The position numbers and the translations under genes are program-made. The notes under the pieces were generated by a model. The model saw nothing but the letters and a program-made list of their open reading frames with translations. It was not told the origin of the DNA and did no database searches. A DNA stretch of 33,584 bases from an uncultured Coriobacteriaceae bacterium. GTDB lineage: Bacteria; Actinomycetota; Coriobacteriia; Coriobacteriales; Atopobiaceae. The stretch covers positions 1 through 33,584 of the forward strand of contig CADAQM010000038.1 in the NCBI GenBank assembly GCA_902790135.1, given 5' to 3'. Of the stretch, positions 14,110 through 23,389 are shown piece after piece (the first letter of the stretch is position 1; every line of letters starts with the position of its first letter).

Positions 14110-14787
14110 CTAAAGCGGCAACTGCAGGCTGAGGGCAATCATAAGTTGTCCCACGTAATAGAGCATCAGATTTGCAATGCGCATGGCAAAGTTCGACTTC
14201 GCTCCAAAGGTGTTGAGGATGAGGATCACGTCGCTCACCAAGAAGAGCATCGTGCCGCCAAAGAACATGAGCCAGTGGGCGTTCCACGACCCAAGCAGCA
14301 CCACCAATGCCACACAGTTGAGAATGACGATGGCACCGATATAGAAGACCCCGAAGACCTTGAACGCAGGCTTTGCCTCAATGCGTCCGAAGATCCAATA
14401 CAAGAGAAACGCCGTCAGGATGATGCCAAAGACGACCGCCGCGGGGAGCATCTTGCAGTGCGGGACGCATGCCACAATGTAGGCAATGTGGCCAAGCAAA
14501 AACACGAGGATGCCAGCCAGAAAGGCAATCTGGGCCTTTGTTCCCTCGTACACGTAACGCAGATTGAGCAAGACGTCTGCAATCGCCCCTATGACAAGGC
14601 CTATGACCACCATTCGCGCGAAGCCCGCGTCGTTTGACTTGAATGCTCCGAGGATGCCCAATAGCACGAAGAAGGCGGAGGCGACGCCCTTTATAACGTC
14701 TGCCACCAGATAGCGCTCGAGCTTCTCGACAAAAATGAAGACCGCTGCGATGAGAAGGCAAATGGGGCACAGATACAAGTACTGCAT
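14110..14787 (-). CDS. YhhN/TMEM86-family membrane protein (lysoplasmalogenase-like)
   Basis: A 225-residue integral membrane protein with about eight hydrophobic segments across its length. Family signatures visible are the acidic motifs inside membrane helices: IGAIADVLLNLR in the first half and LFLVSDVILILNTF in the second. The vertebrate member TMEM86B hydrolyses the vinyl-ether bond of lysoplasmalogens, and some bacterial members have the same activity. Plasmalogens occur in anaerobic bacteria, so the role is plausible here but not shown. GAGGAA lies 6 bases before the ATG. It stands 165 bases beyond the proS stop, with a hairpin between, so it probably has its own promoter. Confidence 0.8.
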   Translation of the reverse strand: MQYLYLCPICLLIAAVFIFVEKLERYLVADVIKGVASAFFVLLGILGAFKSNDAGFARMVVIGLVIGAIADVLLNLRYVYEGTKAQIAFLAGILVFLLGHIAYIVACVPHCKMLPAAVVFGIILTAFLLYWIFGRIEAKPAFKVFGVFYIGAIVILNCVALVVLLGSWNAHWLMFFGGTMLFLVSDVILILNTFGAKSNFAMRIANLMLYYVGQLMIALSLQLPL

Positions 14788-14894
14788 GGCGATTCCTCAC
14801 ACGTGGCATATGCTGTTACCTGCGATGCTACCGACTCGCACGCCATTGCGACACCGTCGCGCGCCAAAAGGTGCAAGAGTGGCCGCTAAGGGAC

Positions 14895-14927
14895 GCGGGG
14901 CACCAAGCCTACAGCCTGATGCCCCGC
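14895..14927 (-). terminator. Hairpin downstream of proS, possible operon terminator
   Basis: GCGGGGCA and TGCCCCGC form an 8-base perfect stem around a 17-base loop, 25 bases after the proS stop on the minus strand. There is no T run behind it, so it may be a weak or Rho-aided terminator. The remaining intergenic bases to 14787 show nothing else I can support. Confidence 0.4.
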
Positions 14928-14951
14928 GCTCTCACGTTTATGCAGCTATTG

Positions 14952-16661
14952 CTACTTGCGCTCCGCCTTGACCTTCTCTGCCAGCCAAGTAGCCACCTCG
15001 TCAAGGGCAACGTCCTCGCGCTCGCCCGTTGCGCGGTCCTTAACCTCGACGGTGCCGTTCTTGACGCCACGCTTGCCGCAGATAACCTGATACGGGAAGC
15101 CCATGAGGTCTGCGTCGTTGAACTTGACACCAGGGCGCTCCTTGCGGTCGTCGACGACGACCTCGATGCCGGCGTCCACCAGCTGGCTCGCCACGGAGTC
15201 GGCGGCCTCCCACACGTCGCCCTTGGCGTCGAGCGGAATGATCTCAACCTCGTAGGGGGCGACACAGACCGGGAAGACGATGCCATGCTCGTCATGGTGC
15301 TGCTCGACGACGGCCGCCAGCGTACGGCTCACGCCGATGCCGTAGCAGCCCATCTGGAAGGGCTTCTCGACGCCGTCCTCGTCCATGAATGTGGCGCCCA
15401 TGGCCTCGGAGTACTTGGTGCCAAGCTGGAAGACCTGGCTCACCTCGATGCCGCGCGCGGCCTTGAGGGGCTTGCCACAGCGCGGGCAGGCGTCGCCCTC
15501 CTTTGCGGAGGCGAGGTCGAGCCACTCGTCGACCTCGAAGTCACGGCCAGGGCAGGCACCCTTGATGTGGTAGCCAGCCTCGTTCGCACCGATGAGCCAG
15601 CTCTTGGAGTCCTTGAGGGACACGTCTGCCACCACGCGCACGCGCTCGTCGGCGCCGATGGGACCCATGTAGCCCTTTACGAGGCCGTACTCGGCCATCT
15701 GCTCCTCGGTCATCACGTCATAGTGACCAAACGCATGCTCGGCCTTGACGTCGTTGAGCTCGTGGTCGCCCGGAAGCAGGCACAGGACAGGCGTCTCGTC
15801 CTCGGCGATGATGGCAAAGCTCTTGCGACAGGCGCGCTCGGACACGCCCATGAAAGCGGCGAGAGCGGCGATGGAGCCCTCGCAGGGCGTCTCGATGCGC
15901 TCGCACTCGGTGCCGGGGCCCTCCTCCACGGAGATGCCCACGCAGGCGGCTTCGACGTCTGCTGCGTAGTCGCAGTCGCACCACACGAGCTCGGCCTCGC
16001 CCGCCTCGGCAAGCGCCATGAACTCGACGGAGGTGTCTCCACCGATCTGGCCGGAGTCGGCGACCACCGGAAGCGCCCTCAGCCCGCAGCGCTCGCAGAT
16101 GTGCGCATAGGCCTCCTTCTCGTCCTCGTAGCTCTTCTGCATGCCCTCGACGGTGGCATCAAAGCTGTAGGCATCCTTCATGATGAACTCGCGGCCACGC
16201 ATGAGGCCGAAGCGGGGACGCATCTCGTCGCGGAACTTGTCCTGGATCTGGTAGAGCGTGACGGGGAGCTGCTTGTAGCTACGCAGCTCGTTGCGCACGA
16301 GGTCGGTGAAGGTCTCCTCGTGCGTGGGGCCAAAGACAAACTCGCGGTCATGGCGGTCCTTGAGGCGCAGCAGCTCGGGGCCGTAAGCGTTCCAGCGGCC
16401 GGAGTCCTGCCAGAGCTCGGCCGGAACGATGACGGGCACCTGGATCTCTTGGGCGCCAATGGCCTCCATCTCCTCGCGGATGACCGTCTCGATCTTGAGG
16501 AGCGAGCGCCAGGCAAGCGGCAGGTAGCTGTAGAGGCCTGCGGCGGTCTTGCGGATCATGCCTGCGCGCAGCAGGAGGCGGTGACTTGCGAGCTCGGCCT
16601 CCGACGGGTCCTCCTTGAGCGTGGGGGCATAGAGCTGGGACATCTTCATGTAGTGCTTCAT
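14952..16661 (-). CDS. proS: Prolyl-tRNA synthetase, bacterial type
   Basis: A 569-residue class II synthetase that charges tRNA-Pro. Motif 1 lies near the N-terminus (LLRAGMIRKTAAGLYSYLPLAWR). Motif 2 is seen as FGPTHEETFTDLVR then QIQDKFRDEMRPRFGLMRGREF. The editing insertion that removes mischarged alanine is present (about 225-400, with GDHELNDVK). Motif 3 lies at QMGCYGIGVSRTLAAVVEQ. An anticodon-binding domain ends the protein. The ATG at 16661 (MKHYMKMSQLYAPTL) follows AAAGGAT; the ORF extends further upstream without conservation. It is the last gene of the pyrH-to-proS operon, 42 bases after ispG. Confidence 0.97.
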   Translation of the reverse strand: MKHYMKMSQLYAPTLKEDPSEAELASHRLLLRAGMIRKTAAGLYSYLPLAWRSLLKIETVIREEMEAIGAQEIQVPVIVPAELWQDSGRWNAYGPELLRLKDRHDREFVFGPTHEETFTDLVRNELRSYKQLPVTLYQIQDKFRDEMRPRFGLMRGREFIMKDAYSFDATVEGMQKSYEDEKEAYAHICERCGLRALPVVADSGQIGGDTSVEFMALAEAGEAELVWCDCDYAADVEAACVGISVEEGPGTECERIETPCEGSIAALAAFMGVSERACRKSFAIIAEDETPVLCLLPGDHELNDVKAEHAFGHYDVMTEEQMAEYGLVKGYMGPIGADERVRVVADVSLKDSKSWLIGANEAGYHIKGACPGRDFEVDEWLDLASAKEGDACPRCGKPLKAARGIEVSQVFQLGTKYSEAMGATFMDEDGVEKPFQMGCYGIGVSRTLAAVVEQHHDEHGIVFPVCVAPYEVEIIPLDAKGDVWEAADSVASQLVDAGIEVVVDDRKERPGVKFNDADLMGFPYQVICGKRGVKNGTVEVKDRATGEREDVALDEVATWLAEKVKAERK

Positions 16662-16703
16662 AGGGCTATCCTTTCTGCGCGCACGAGAGCGCACCTGACT
16701 ATC

Positions 16704-17801
16704 TTACACGCCGAAGCGCGCCTCGATCTCGGCAAAGAGCTCGTCGACCATCTCCTCCTCGCGCACCTTGCGCAGGGGTTCACCGCCTACGAACAGCAGT
16801 CCCTGACCCTTTCCGCAGGCAATGCCGATGTCTGCATCGCGAGCCTCACCCGGTCCATTGACCACGCAGCCCATGACGGCCACGCTGATGGGAGCGTTGA
16901 CGCGCGAAAGGCGACGTGAGACCTCCTCCGCCATGGAAATGAGGTCCACCTGGGTGCGACCGCAGGTTGGGCAGCTCACGAGCTCGGGGTGCAGGCGTCG
17001 GATGCCGAGGGAACTGAGCAGATCCCATGCGACATCGACCTCCTCGACGGGGTCGGCAGTGAGGGAGAGGCGGATGGTGTTGCCGATGCCCTCGGCAAGG
17101 AGGATTCCCACGCCAACCGAGTTCTTGACGGTGCCCTGACGAAGCGTACCCGCCTCGGTGACGCCAAGATGGAGCGGGACCTGGGGCAGCTCGCGCGAGA
17201 GTGCGCGGTAGGTCTCGATCGTCACGGGGACGGAGTGGGCCTTTGCCGAGAGGACGATGTTGGTGAAGCCGCGGTTCTCGAAATGCTCCACGAAGGACGC
17301 GCTCGAGGCAACGAGCTTCTCGGGTAGGGTCAGCTCGGTCCGCTCGGCAACGGCGGGATCAAGCGAGCCGGCATTGACGCCGATGCGAATGGCGCAGCCA
17401 GCCTCACCCGCCGCTTCGATGACGGCATCCACCTTGTCGAACGACCCGATATTGCCCGGGTTGATGCGAAGCGCAGCGGCACCATGCTCGGCGGCGCCAA
17501 TGGCGAGGCGGTAGTCGAAGTGTATGTCGGCCACCACAGGTATGGGCGAGGCCTCGCAGATGCGCGCGAAGGGCTCAAGCGATGCCTTGTCGGGCACCGT
17601 GGCGCGAATGATGTCGCAGCCCGCGTCGGCAAGCTGGACTATCTGCGCCAAGGTGGCGTCCGCATCCGCGGTCTTGGTGTTGCACATGGACTGCACGGTG
17701 ACGGGCGCTCCCCCGCCGACAGCCACATCGCCGACCAGTACCTTCCTTGTGAGATCGCGGGGCAGCATGGCCCCCTCGTCCTTGCGCGCGTCAAGTTCCA
17801 T
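16704..17801 (-). CDS. ispG: 4-hydroxy-3-methylbut-2-enyl diphosphate synthase (GcpE)
   Basis: A 365-residue iron-sulfur enzyme of the MEP isoprenoid pathway that turns methylerythritol cyclodiphosphate into HMBPP. The N-terminal TIM-barrel domain carries PVTVQSMCNTKT and DIHFDYRLA. The C-terminal [4Fe-4S] domain has the cysteine pair SCPTCGRTQVDL and the third ligand in GCVVNGPGEARDADIGIA. I chose ATG 17801, preceded by AAGGAG; an upstream in-frame ATG at 17825 overlaps rseP. It lies 16 bases after rseP, and dxr of the same pathway is one gene further upstream, so two MEP enzymes are co-transcribed. Confidence 0.96.
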   Translation of the reverse strand: MELDARKDEGAMLPRDLTRKVLVGDVAVGGGAPVTVQSMCNTKTADADATLAQIVQLADAGCDIIRATVPDKASLEPFARICEASPIPVVADIHFDYRLAIGAAEHGAAALRINPGNIGSFDKVDAVIEAAGEAGCAIRIGVNAGSLDPAVAERTELTLPEKLVASSASFVEHFENRGFTNIVLSAKAHSVPVTIETYRALSRELPQVPLHLGVTEAGTLRQGTVKNSVGVGILLAEGIGNTIRLSLTADPVEEVDVAWDLLSSLGIRRLHPELVSCPTCGRTQVDLISMAEEVSRRLSRVNAPISVAVMGCVVNGPGEARDADIGIACGKGQGLLFVGGEPLRKVREEEMVDELFAEIEARFGV

Positions 17802-17817
17802 GGCGTCTCCTTGCAGC

Positions 17818-19203
17818 CTAGCCAAGACCCAGCAGCATCATGATGTCGTTTCTGAGGGCAAAGCAGAATATGAAGAGGAAGAATGCGAGCCCCAGATAGC
17901 TGACCGCACTCTGGGCCTTGGGCGACAGCTCACGGCGAGCGACCAGCTGAATGAGCTCGATCAGGATCTTTCCACCGTCAAGAGGCGGAACGGGCAGCAG
18001 GTTCATGAAGCCAAGCGACATGGAGATGGCGGCGGCAAGAAGGATGAGGTCCTCCATACCAGACGCCGCGGCCTCGGATGCCATCGCAGAGATGCCGACG
18101 ATGGAAGATGACTGGCTGACCACCTCGATGGTGTGCTGCGGCATGATGATGCGTGCCACGGTCGACCCCACGAGCTTCACGTACGAGAAGCTCACCTGCA
18201 CGGCCTCACTAAAACTCGGATGATAGGTCTCCATGAGGGCGCTCACGCCAATGAGCTCGACCTTCTCCCCTTCGGGGAGGTCGATGACGGTCTCGAAGGT
18301 CTCACCGTTGCGCTCGTAGGCCACTGGGATGTCGTCGCCCTGCTCAAGCGAGAGGTCGATCGCGTCGCAGAGGTCGACCCAAGTCGCGACATCTCTTCCA
18401 CCGAGCTGCAGGATGGTGTCGCCCTCACGCAAGCCCGCTGCCTGTGCGAGCGAGCCCTCGGACACGCCGCCAAGCACGTTGGAGTTGGCATTGACCTCGA
18501 CGCCACCTATCATGAGTGCGCCGATGAGCATGGTGAGCGAGAAGACGATGTTGACCATCGGGCCGGCGAGCAACGTCAGGACGCGCGGGACAAAGCCCTT
18601 GCCACGATAGGTGCGTGCGCACTCCTGCTCGAAGAAGGCCCTCTCGTCACGGACGGGTCTCGGCACGCCGGCAGGCGTGGTTCCAGGACTCGAAAAGTCA
18701 TGCTTTGCGTCGTACTCGGTCAGGAGGTTGCCGTCGCGCTCGAGCGTCTCGAAGGCCTCGGGCCAATCGGGCTGCCAGGCATACTCGCCGGCCGCCTCGT
18801 TGTAGTACGGCCGTATGGATCCCATGTCCACGAGCACGGCCAGCAGCTCGTAGGCATGCTCCCTCTCTATCGAGAGGCGTGAGGCAAGGTCCTGGACGCT
18901 GATACGTCCGGAATCCTGCACGATTGCCAGCGCCGGGGCAAGCAGATCATCGTACTCGCCATCCATGCCGCAGATGCGGTTATAGCCGCCAAGCAAGAAG
19001 GGCGTAACGCCGAACTCGGTGCCGATCTTCTTCGACTTGAATGAGAGACGATAGCGGCTCGGCAGTCCCAGAAAAAACTCCGTGACGCGCATGCCAAACG
19101 CCCGAGCGACCAGAAAGTGCCCGCCCTCGTGCACGAAGACGAGAGCGGAAAGAACCAGCATTCCCCAAAAGACGGCAGAGAGCACACTTGAAAGCACCGT
19201 CAT
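17818..19203 (-). CDS. rseP: RseP-type site-2 membrane metalloprotease with a winged-helix-like insertion
   Basis: A 461-residue intramembrane zinc protease. The catalytic FVHEGGH motif (about 23-29) lies in the first membrane helix, and the second metal-ligand motif NLLPVPPLDGG near the C-terminus in a later helix. A PDZ domain occupies about 240-315. Family members release membrane-held regulators such as anti-sigma factors. Unusually, about 110 residues are inserted between the first helix (FLLGGY) and the second (RVLTLLAGPMVNIVF). Part of this insert (about 85-145) reads like a winged helix: RISVQDLASRLSIEREHAYELLAVLVDMGSI-type sequence. The ATG at 19203 overlaps the dxr stop by one base; upstream extension is not conserved. 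Length is near that of E. coli RseP, but domain content differs. Confidence 0.93.
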   Translation of the reverse strand: MTVLSSVLSAVFWGMLVLSALVFVHEGGHFLVARAFGMRVTEFFLGLPSRYRLSFKSKKIGTEFGVTPFLLGGYNRICGMDGEYDDLLAPALAIVQDSGRISVQDLASRLSIEREHAYELLAVLVDMGSIRPYYNEAAGEYAWQPDWPEAFETLERDGNLLTEYDAKHDFSSPGTTPAGVPRPVRDERAFFEQECARTYRGKGFVPRVLTLLAGPMVNIVFSLTMLIGALMIGGVEVNANSNVLGGVSEGSLAQAAGLREGDTILQLGGRDVATWVDLCDAIDLSLEQGDDIPVAYERNGETFETVIDLPEGEKVELIGVSALMETYHPSFSEAVQVSFSYVKLVGSTVARIIMPQHTIEVVSQSSSIVGISAMASEAAASGMEDLILLAAAISMSLGFMNLLPVPPLDGGKILIELIQLVARRELSPKAQSAVSYLGLAFFLFIFCFALRNDIMMLLGLG

Positions 19204-20399
19204 TAACCAAGCCTCCCTAGGACAGCGCGCGCCTTGTCGCGGGCCCACGTATCGATTTCCTCCAGTTGTACGAGGCTTGATACGGTTTCCGACTCATGGG
19301 CGTCCATCGCCGCCGAGACTATTCTCTCAATGTCCATAAAGCCACAGGCACCCTGCCTAAAGGCCTCATTGGCAATCTCGTTTGCCGCATTGAGCACGCA
19401 GGGCATCGTGCCGCCGATGCGGCCCGCCTCGCGTGCCAGGGCAAGGCAGCCAAAAGTCTTCTCGTCTGCCTCGCCGAAAGATATCGGACTCTCCTTGCAC
19501 CAGTCGATGCGCTCGCACGGCGTCTCCCAACGCTCGGGATAGCTCAGCGCGTACTGGATGGGAATACGCATGTCGGAGGGGCCGAGCTGTGCCAAGGTCG
19601 AGCCGTCCGAGAACTCGACCATCGAGTGGATTCTGCTCTGACGCTGCACGAGAACGCGCACGTCATCGATATCAACCTCAAAGAGGTGATGCGCCTCGAG
19701 CACCTCGAAGCCCTTGTTCATGAGGCTTGCGGAGTCGATGGTGATCTTTGCCCCCATGAGCCAGGTGGGATGCGCGAGGGCATCGGCTGCGGTCTTGCAC
19801 CCGAGCTCGTCACGTGTCATACCATAGAAGGGCCCTCCTGAGCAGGTGAGCCAGATGCGGTGGACGTCGCGCGTGCGCTCTCCCACCAGGCATTGGAAGA
19901 TGGCACTGTGCTCGGAGTCGACGGGGATGAGCATGCCTGGCTTTGCCATCGGCATCAGCAGGTCGCCCGCAACGATGATTGACTCCTTGTTGGCGTAGGC
20001 GAGTACCTTACCAGCCTTGAGCGCCTCATATCCGGCGCGGATGCCTGCGGCTCCGACCAGGGCATTGACCACACAGTCGACGTCAGGCAGAGCGGCAAGC
20101 CCTGCGAGCGCATCGGGACCGCAGGTGAGCTCGCAAGACACGGGGAGCTCGTCGAGCACGCTGTCGTGCGCATGGCGCTCGTCTGCCACGCAGGCGTGCG
20201 ATACTCCGAACTCACGTGCCGCAGCAACGAGGGCATCGGTAGACGCATAGGCCGACAGGGCGACAATGCGCACCTTGTCGGCATGCTGACGGCACACATC
20301 AAGCGTCTGCGTGCCAATCGATCCCGTGCAGCCAAGGACAGCCACGCGCAGCGGCCGTGGACGCTCGGCGCGCGGAGCAGTGTCCTCAAAAATACTCAC
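19203..20399 (-). CDS. dxr: 1-deoxy-D-xylulose 5-phosphate reductoisomerase
   Basis: A 398-residue NADPH-dependent enzyme that makes 2-C-methylerythritol 4-phosphate, the committed step of the MEP isoprenoid pathway. The dinucleotide-binding motif GCTGSIGTQTLDV is at about 24-36. The active-site loop PVDSEHSAIFQCL and metal-binding segment KITIDSASLMNKG are intact, and the C-terminal helical domain is complete. The start is a GTG sharing a GTGA overlap with the cdsA stop. The stop overlaps the rseP start by one base, so translation of cdsA-dxr-rseP is coupled. Confidence 0.97.
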   Translation of the reverse strand: MSIFEDTAPRAERPRPLRVAVLGCTGSIGTQTLDVCRQHADKVRIVALSAYASTDALVAAAREFGVSHACVADERHAHDSVLDELPVSCELTCGPDALAGLAALPDVDCVVNALVGAAGIRAGYEALKAGKVLAYANKESIIVAGDLLMPMAKPGMLIPVDSEHSAIFQCLVGERTRDVHRIWLTCSGGPFYGMTRDELGCKTAADALAHPTWLMGAKITIDSASLMNKGFEVLEAHHLFEVDIDDVRVLVQRQSRIHSMVEFSDGSTLAQLGPSDMRIPIQYALSYPERWETPCERIDWCKESPISFGEADEKTFGCLALAREAGRIGGTMPCVLNAANEIANEAFRQGACGFMDIERIVSAAMDAHESETVSSLVQLEEIDTWARDKARAVLGRLG

Positions 20400-21223
20400 A
20401 CGACACCACCAATTCTCAGAATCAGAAACGCCGTCATGACGCCAAAGATGAGCGCATCGCTACGATCCAGCATGCCGCCATGTCCCGGGAGCAGGTCGCC
20501 AGAGTCCTTGACGCCAAAGCCACGCTTGATGCGAGACTCGAAGAGGTCGCCCAGCACGGCCATGCCACCTACGGCAACGCCGCAGAAGAGGACGAGGTAC
20601 AGCTTGATGCTGCGTACCTTCAAGAACCATACAACGAGCCAGATGAGCATGCAGCCGCCCATGCCGCCCCAGAAACCCTCGACGCTCTTGTTGGGAGAGA
20701 TCCTGGGCGCGAGCTTGCGCTTGCCAAAGCGTGATCCCACGAAGTAAGCCATCGCGTCGTCGAGCCAGATGGAGCCCAGAACGCCAAAGGCGAGCAGGAA
20801 TCCCTGGATGCCAGGGTCGCAAGCACGGATCATGGTGACTGTTGAGAAGCCAAAGCCGGTGTAGACAGCCACAAATACCGTCATGGCAACGTCGTTGATG
20901 GTCACACGAGGCATGGCAACGTACCAGACGGCGCAGGAAACCATAATGGCCATGAGTGCCAGCACGGGAATCTCAAAGCGCGACACAAGAGGTGCCAGCG
21001 GGAACAGCGCGGCAGCGCCCAATGCGATGATGTCATTGGGCTGGCGTCCCGAGTTATGCAGCATGCGCAGCAGCTCGTAGGCGCACATCGTCGCCATGAG
21101 TGCGCACACCACAGCAGTGACACGGACGCCCGCGTACAGGCAACCGACTACGACGACGAAGTAGATCGCTCCGACTACGGTGCGAACGAGCATCGCGTTG
21201 CCCTTCTTTTGGCCATCGCTCAT
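20396..21223 (-). CDS. cdsA: Phosphatidate cytidylyltransferase (CDP-diglyceride synthase)
   Basis: A 275-residue membrane enzyme that joins CTP and phosphatidic acid to form CDP-diacylglycerol, the precursor of the cell's phospholipids. About seven to eight hydrophobic spans are visible. The family signature is near the C-terminus: GVKDSGDLLPGHGGMLDRSD. The region WLDDAMAYFVGSRFGKRKLAPRISPNKSVEG is also typical. The ATG at 21223 shares an ATGA overlap with uppS, and the stop overlaps dxr by four bases. Confidence 0.96.
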   Translation of the reverse strand: MSDGQKKGNAMLVRTVVGAIYFVVVVGCLYAGVRVTAVVCALMATMCAYELLRMLHNSGRQPNDIIALGAAALFPLAPLVSRFEIPVLALMAIMVSCAVWYVAMPRVTINDVAMTVFVAVYTGFGFSTVTMIRACDPGIQGFLLAFGVLGSIWLDDAMAYFVGSRFGKRKLAPRISPNKSVEGFWGGMGGCMLIWLVVWFLKVRSIKLYLVLFCGVAVGGMAVLGDLFESRIKRGFGVKDSGDLLPGHGGMLDRSDALIFGVMTAFLILRIGGVV

Positions 21224-22005
21224 TGGTTGACCACTCCCCCAAACCGCCTGTTTCGACTCTGGAAGGCACGAATTGCTCGTAGCATCTCCCAGCGGTCAAA
21301 ATCGGGCCACATGATGTCAGTGACGTAGAACTCTGTATAGGCAAGCTGCCACAAGAGGTAGTTTGACAGCCTGAGCTCGCCCGAGGTGCGGATGAGCAGC
21401 TCGGGATCGGGGAGGCCCGCCGTGTAGAGACGCGACTCGACAGCAGCCTCGTCAATGTCGTCTGCGGACAGTGCGCCAGAGCTCACCTCTTGTGCAAGCA
21501 GGCGCGCGGCACGCACCATCTCCGCACGCGAGCCATAGTTGACCGCAAGCGCAAATGTCATGCCCGTATGGTCGGACGTCTCGTCAAGTCCCTGGTAGAA
21601 GACGTCACGCGTCCGTTTTGGTAGCGCCTCGAGGTCTCCCAGGAAGCGCAGCTTGACGTTCTCCTGATGGAACAGCGGCAGCTCCTTGACGAGCGTGGTC
21701 GCAAACAGGTGCATGAGCAGGTCGACCTCACGTTGCGGGCGACGCCAGTTCTCCGTGGAGAACGCATAGACCGACAGGGCATCAAGCCCCAATCGGACGC
21801 TGGTGGTGACCGTCTCGCGCAAAGCATCGACGCCTGCGACATGACCCTTCGAGCGGTCCAGCCCGCGCGCCTGTGCCCACCTGCCGTTGCCATCCATGAT
21901 GATGGACACGTGGGACGGCAGGTGGTTCACGTCGACGTCGTCGAGCGTGATGTCAGCGGGCGACGAGGAGTAGTACTCGCGAAGGAGTGCCTCGTCACGA
22001 TTCAT
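21220..22005 (-). CDS. uppS: Undecaprenyl diphosphate synthase (cis-prenyltransferase)
   Basis: A 261-residue soluble enzyme that elongates farnesyl diphosphate to undecaprenyl diphosphate, the lipid carrier for peptidoglycan. The catalytic Asp lies in HVSIIMDGNGRWA (about 34-46), followed by GHVAG, the YAFSTENWRRP loop and the C-terminal PDPELLIRTSGELRLSNYLLWQ motif, which binds pyrophosphate. It has an N-terminal extension of about 30 residues before the conserved core, common in actinobacteria. Its start directly abuts the frr stop with no spacer; its stop overlaps cdsA. Confidence 0.97.
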   Translation of the reverse strand: MNRDEALLREYYSSSPADITLDDVDVNHLPSHVSIIMDGNGRWAQARGLDRSKGHVAGVDALRETVTTSVRLGLDALSVYAFSTENWRRPQREVDLLMHLFATTLVKELPLFHQENVKLRFLGDLEALPKRTRDVFYQGLDETSDHTGMTFALAVNYGSRAEMVRAARLLAQEVSSGALSADDIDEAAVESRLYTAGLPDPELLIRTSGELRLSNYLLWQLAYTEFYVTDIMWPDFDRWEMLRAIRAFQSRNRRFGGVVNQ

Positions 22006-22560
22006 CTAGATCTCCATTACCTCAGCGGACTTGGCCTTGAGCAGCTCGTCGACCTTCTTGCTGTAGTCGTCCGTGAGCTTCTGGATGGCCTTCTTCTCAC
22101 GCTTGAGGTCGTCCTCGGTGATCTCGCCATCCTTCTCGGCGCGCTCTGCCTTCTCGTTGGCATGACGACGGGCGTTACGCACTGCGACCTTGCCCTCCTC
22201 GGCGTACTTGTTGCACTCCTTGACGAGCTCGCGACGACGCTCCTCCGTGGGCTTGGGGAAGGGAAGCCTGATCGTGACGCCGTCGTTGGACGGGGTGATG
22301 CCCAGATCGGAGTCCATGATGGCCTTCTCGATGGCACGCAGGGAGGTCTTGTCCCAGGGCTCGACCACGAGCATGGAGGCCTCGGGGACCTTTACGCCGG
22401 CAAGCTGGGTAATGGGCGTGGGAACGCCATAGTAGTCGACGCGGATGCTGTCGAGCACATGGGGGTTGGCGCGACCGGTGCGGATGCGCGCGAAGTTGGC
22501 CTTGAGGGCATCAATCGCCTTGTCCATGCGCCTCGTGGCAGAATCGGTGTACTCACTCAT
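22006..22560 (-). CDS. frr: Ribosome recycling factor
   Basis: A 184-residue protein, the normal length for RRF, which with EF-G splits ribosomes after termination. It has the three-helix-bundle tRNA-mimic pattern: RMDKAIDALKANFARIRTGRANP at the start, the small second domain with VDYYGVPTPITQLAGV, and the closing helix rich in Lys/Glu ending in DDYSKKVDELLKAKSAEVMEI. The ATG is at 22560. It follows pyrH by 92 bases, an arrangement shared across most bacteria, and runs directly into uppS. Confidence 0.98.
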   Translation of the reverse strand: MSEYTDSATRRMDKAIDALKANFARIRTGRANPHVLDSIRVDYYGVPTPITQLAGVKVPEASMLVVEPWDKTSLRAIEKAIMDSDLGITPSNDGVTIRLPFPKPTEERRRELVKECNKYAEEGKVAVRNARRHANEKAERAEKDGEITEDDLKREKKAIQKLTDDYSKKVDELLKAKSAEVMEI

Positions 22561-22652
22561 AGCCTGGCTCCTATCCTCATTGGTACGCCCTTGCGAGCGT
22601 CGTGCACAAACTGACTGCTTACCTTACGTGTGGATACCCTGGGAGCAAGCCC

Positions 22653-23372
22653 CTAGGCCTCCACGACGGTGGTGCCCACTGCCTCGCCGCGCAGCGCTCG
22701 GACGATGGCGCCATCCTGCTCCATGTTGAAGACCATGATGGGCATCGAGTTGTCCTGGCACAGTGCCGTTGCGGTGGCATCCATCACCTGCAAGCGCTTT
22801 TTGAGCACGTCGCGGTAGGTGATGGTGTCGTACTTCTTGGCATCGAGGTGCTTGACGGGGTCCTTGTCGTAGATGCCGTCGACCTTGGTCGCCTTCATCA
22901 GCACATCAGCGCCAATCTCGCACGCACGAAGGGCGGCTGCCGTGTCGGTGGTGAAATAGGGATTGCCGGTGCCGGCGGCAAAGATGGTGATGCGCCCCTT
23001 CTCCAGGTGGCGAATGGCGCGACGGCGGATATAGCTCTCGGAAATGGCGTGCATCTCGATGGCGCTCATGACGCGGCAGTCAAAGCCGTTCTTCTCGAAG
23101 CAGTCCTGCAGGGCCAGCGAGTTGATGACGGTGGCGAGCATGCCCATGTTGTCGCCCTGGGCACGGTCCATGCCCTCGGCGGCACCCTCGAGGCCACGAT
23201 AGATGTTGCCTCCGCCGACGACCACGGCAATCTGGACGCCATCGTCGTAGGCAGGCTTGAGCTGCTGGGCTATCTTCTGCGGCACCTCGGGATCGATGCC
23301 AAAGTACCTGCTGCCCATGAGGGCCTCTCCGGAGAGCTTCAGCAGCACGCGCTTGTACTTGTAGTCAGCCAA
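22653..23372 (-). CDS. pyrH: Uridylate kinase (UMP kinase)
   Basis: A 239-residue bacterial UMP kinase of the amino-acid-kinase fold that makes UDP from UMP. Signatures are [13 protein letters not shown] at the N-terminus, [11 protein letters not shown], the [16 protein letters not shown] segment, [17 protein letters not shown], and [13 protein letters not shown]. The ATG at 23372 follows GAGGAGG closely; a perfect 17-base palindrome lies just before that ribosome site. It begins the long operon that ends with proS and is separated from tsf by a terminator. Confidence 0.98.
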   Translation of the reverse strand: MADYKYKRVLLKLSGEALMGSRYFGIDPEVPQKIAQQLKPAYDDGVQIAVVVGGGNIYRGLEGAAEGMDRAQGDNMGMLATVINSLALQDCFEKNGFDCRVMSAIEMHAISESYIRRRAIRHLEKGRITIFAAGTGNPYFTTDTAAALRACEIGADVLMKATKVDGIYDKDPVKHLDAKKYDTITYRDVLKKRLQVMDATATALCQDNSMPIMVFNMEQDGAIVRALRGEAVGTTVVEA

Positions 23373-23389
23373 GAATCCTCCTCAAGTCT

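Noticed and set aside
14871..16919. A 682-codon open frame on the plus strand
   Set aside because: It is antisense to proS and the end of ispG, with no ribosome site or family motif; long antisense frames are common in GC-rich genes.
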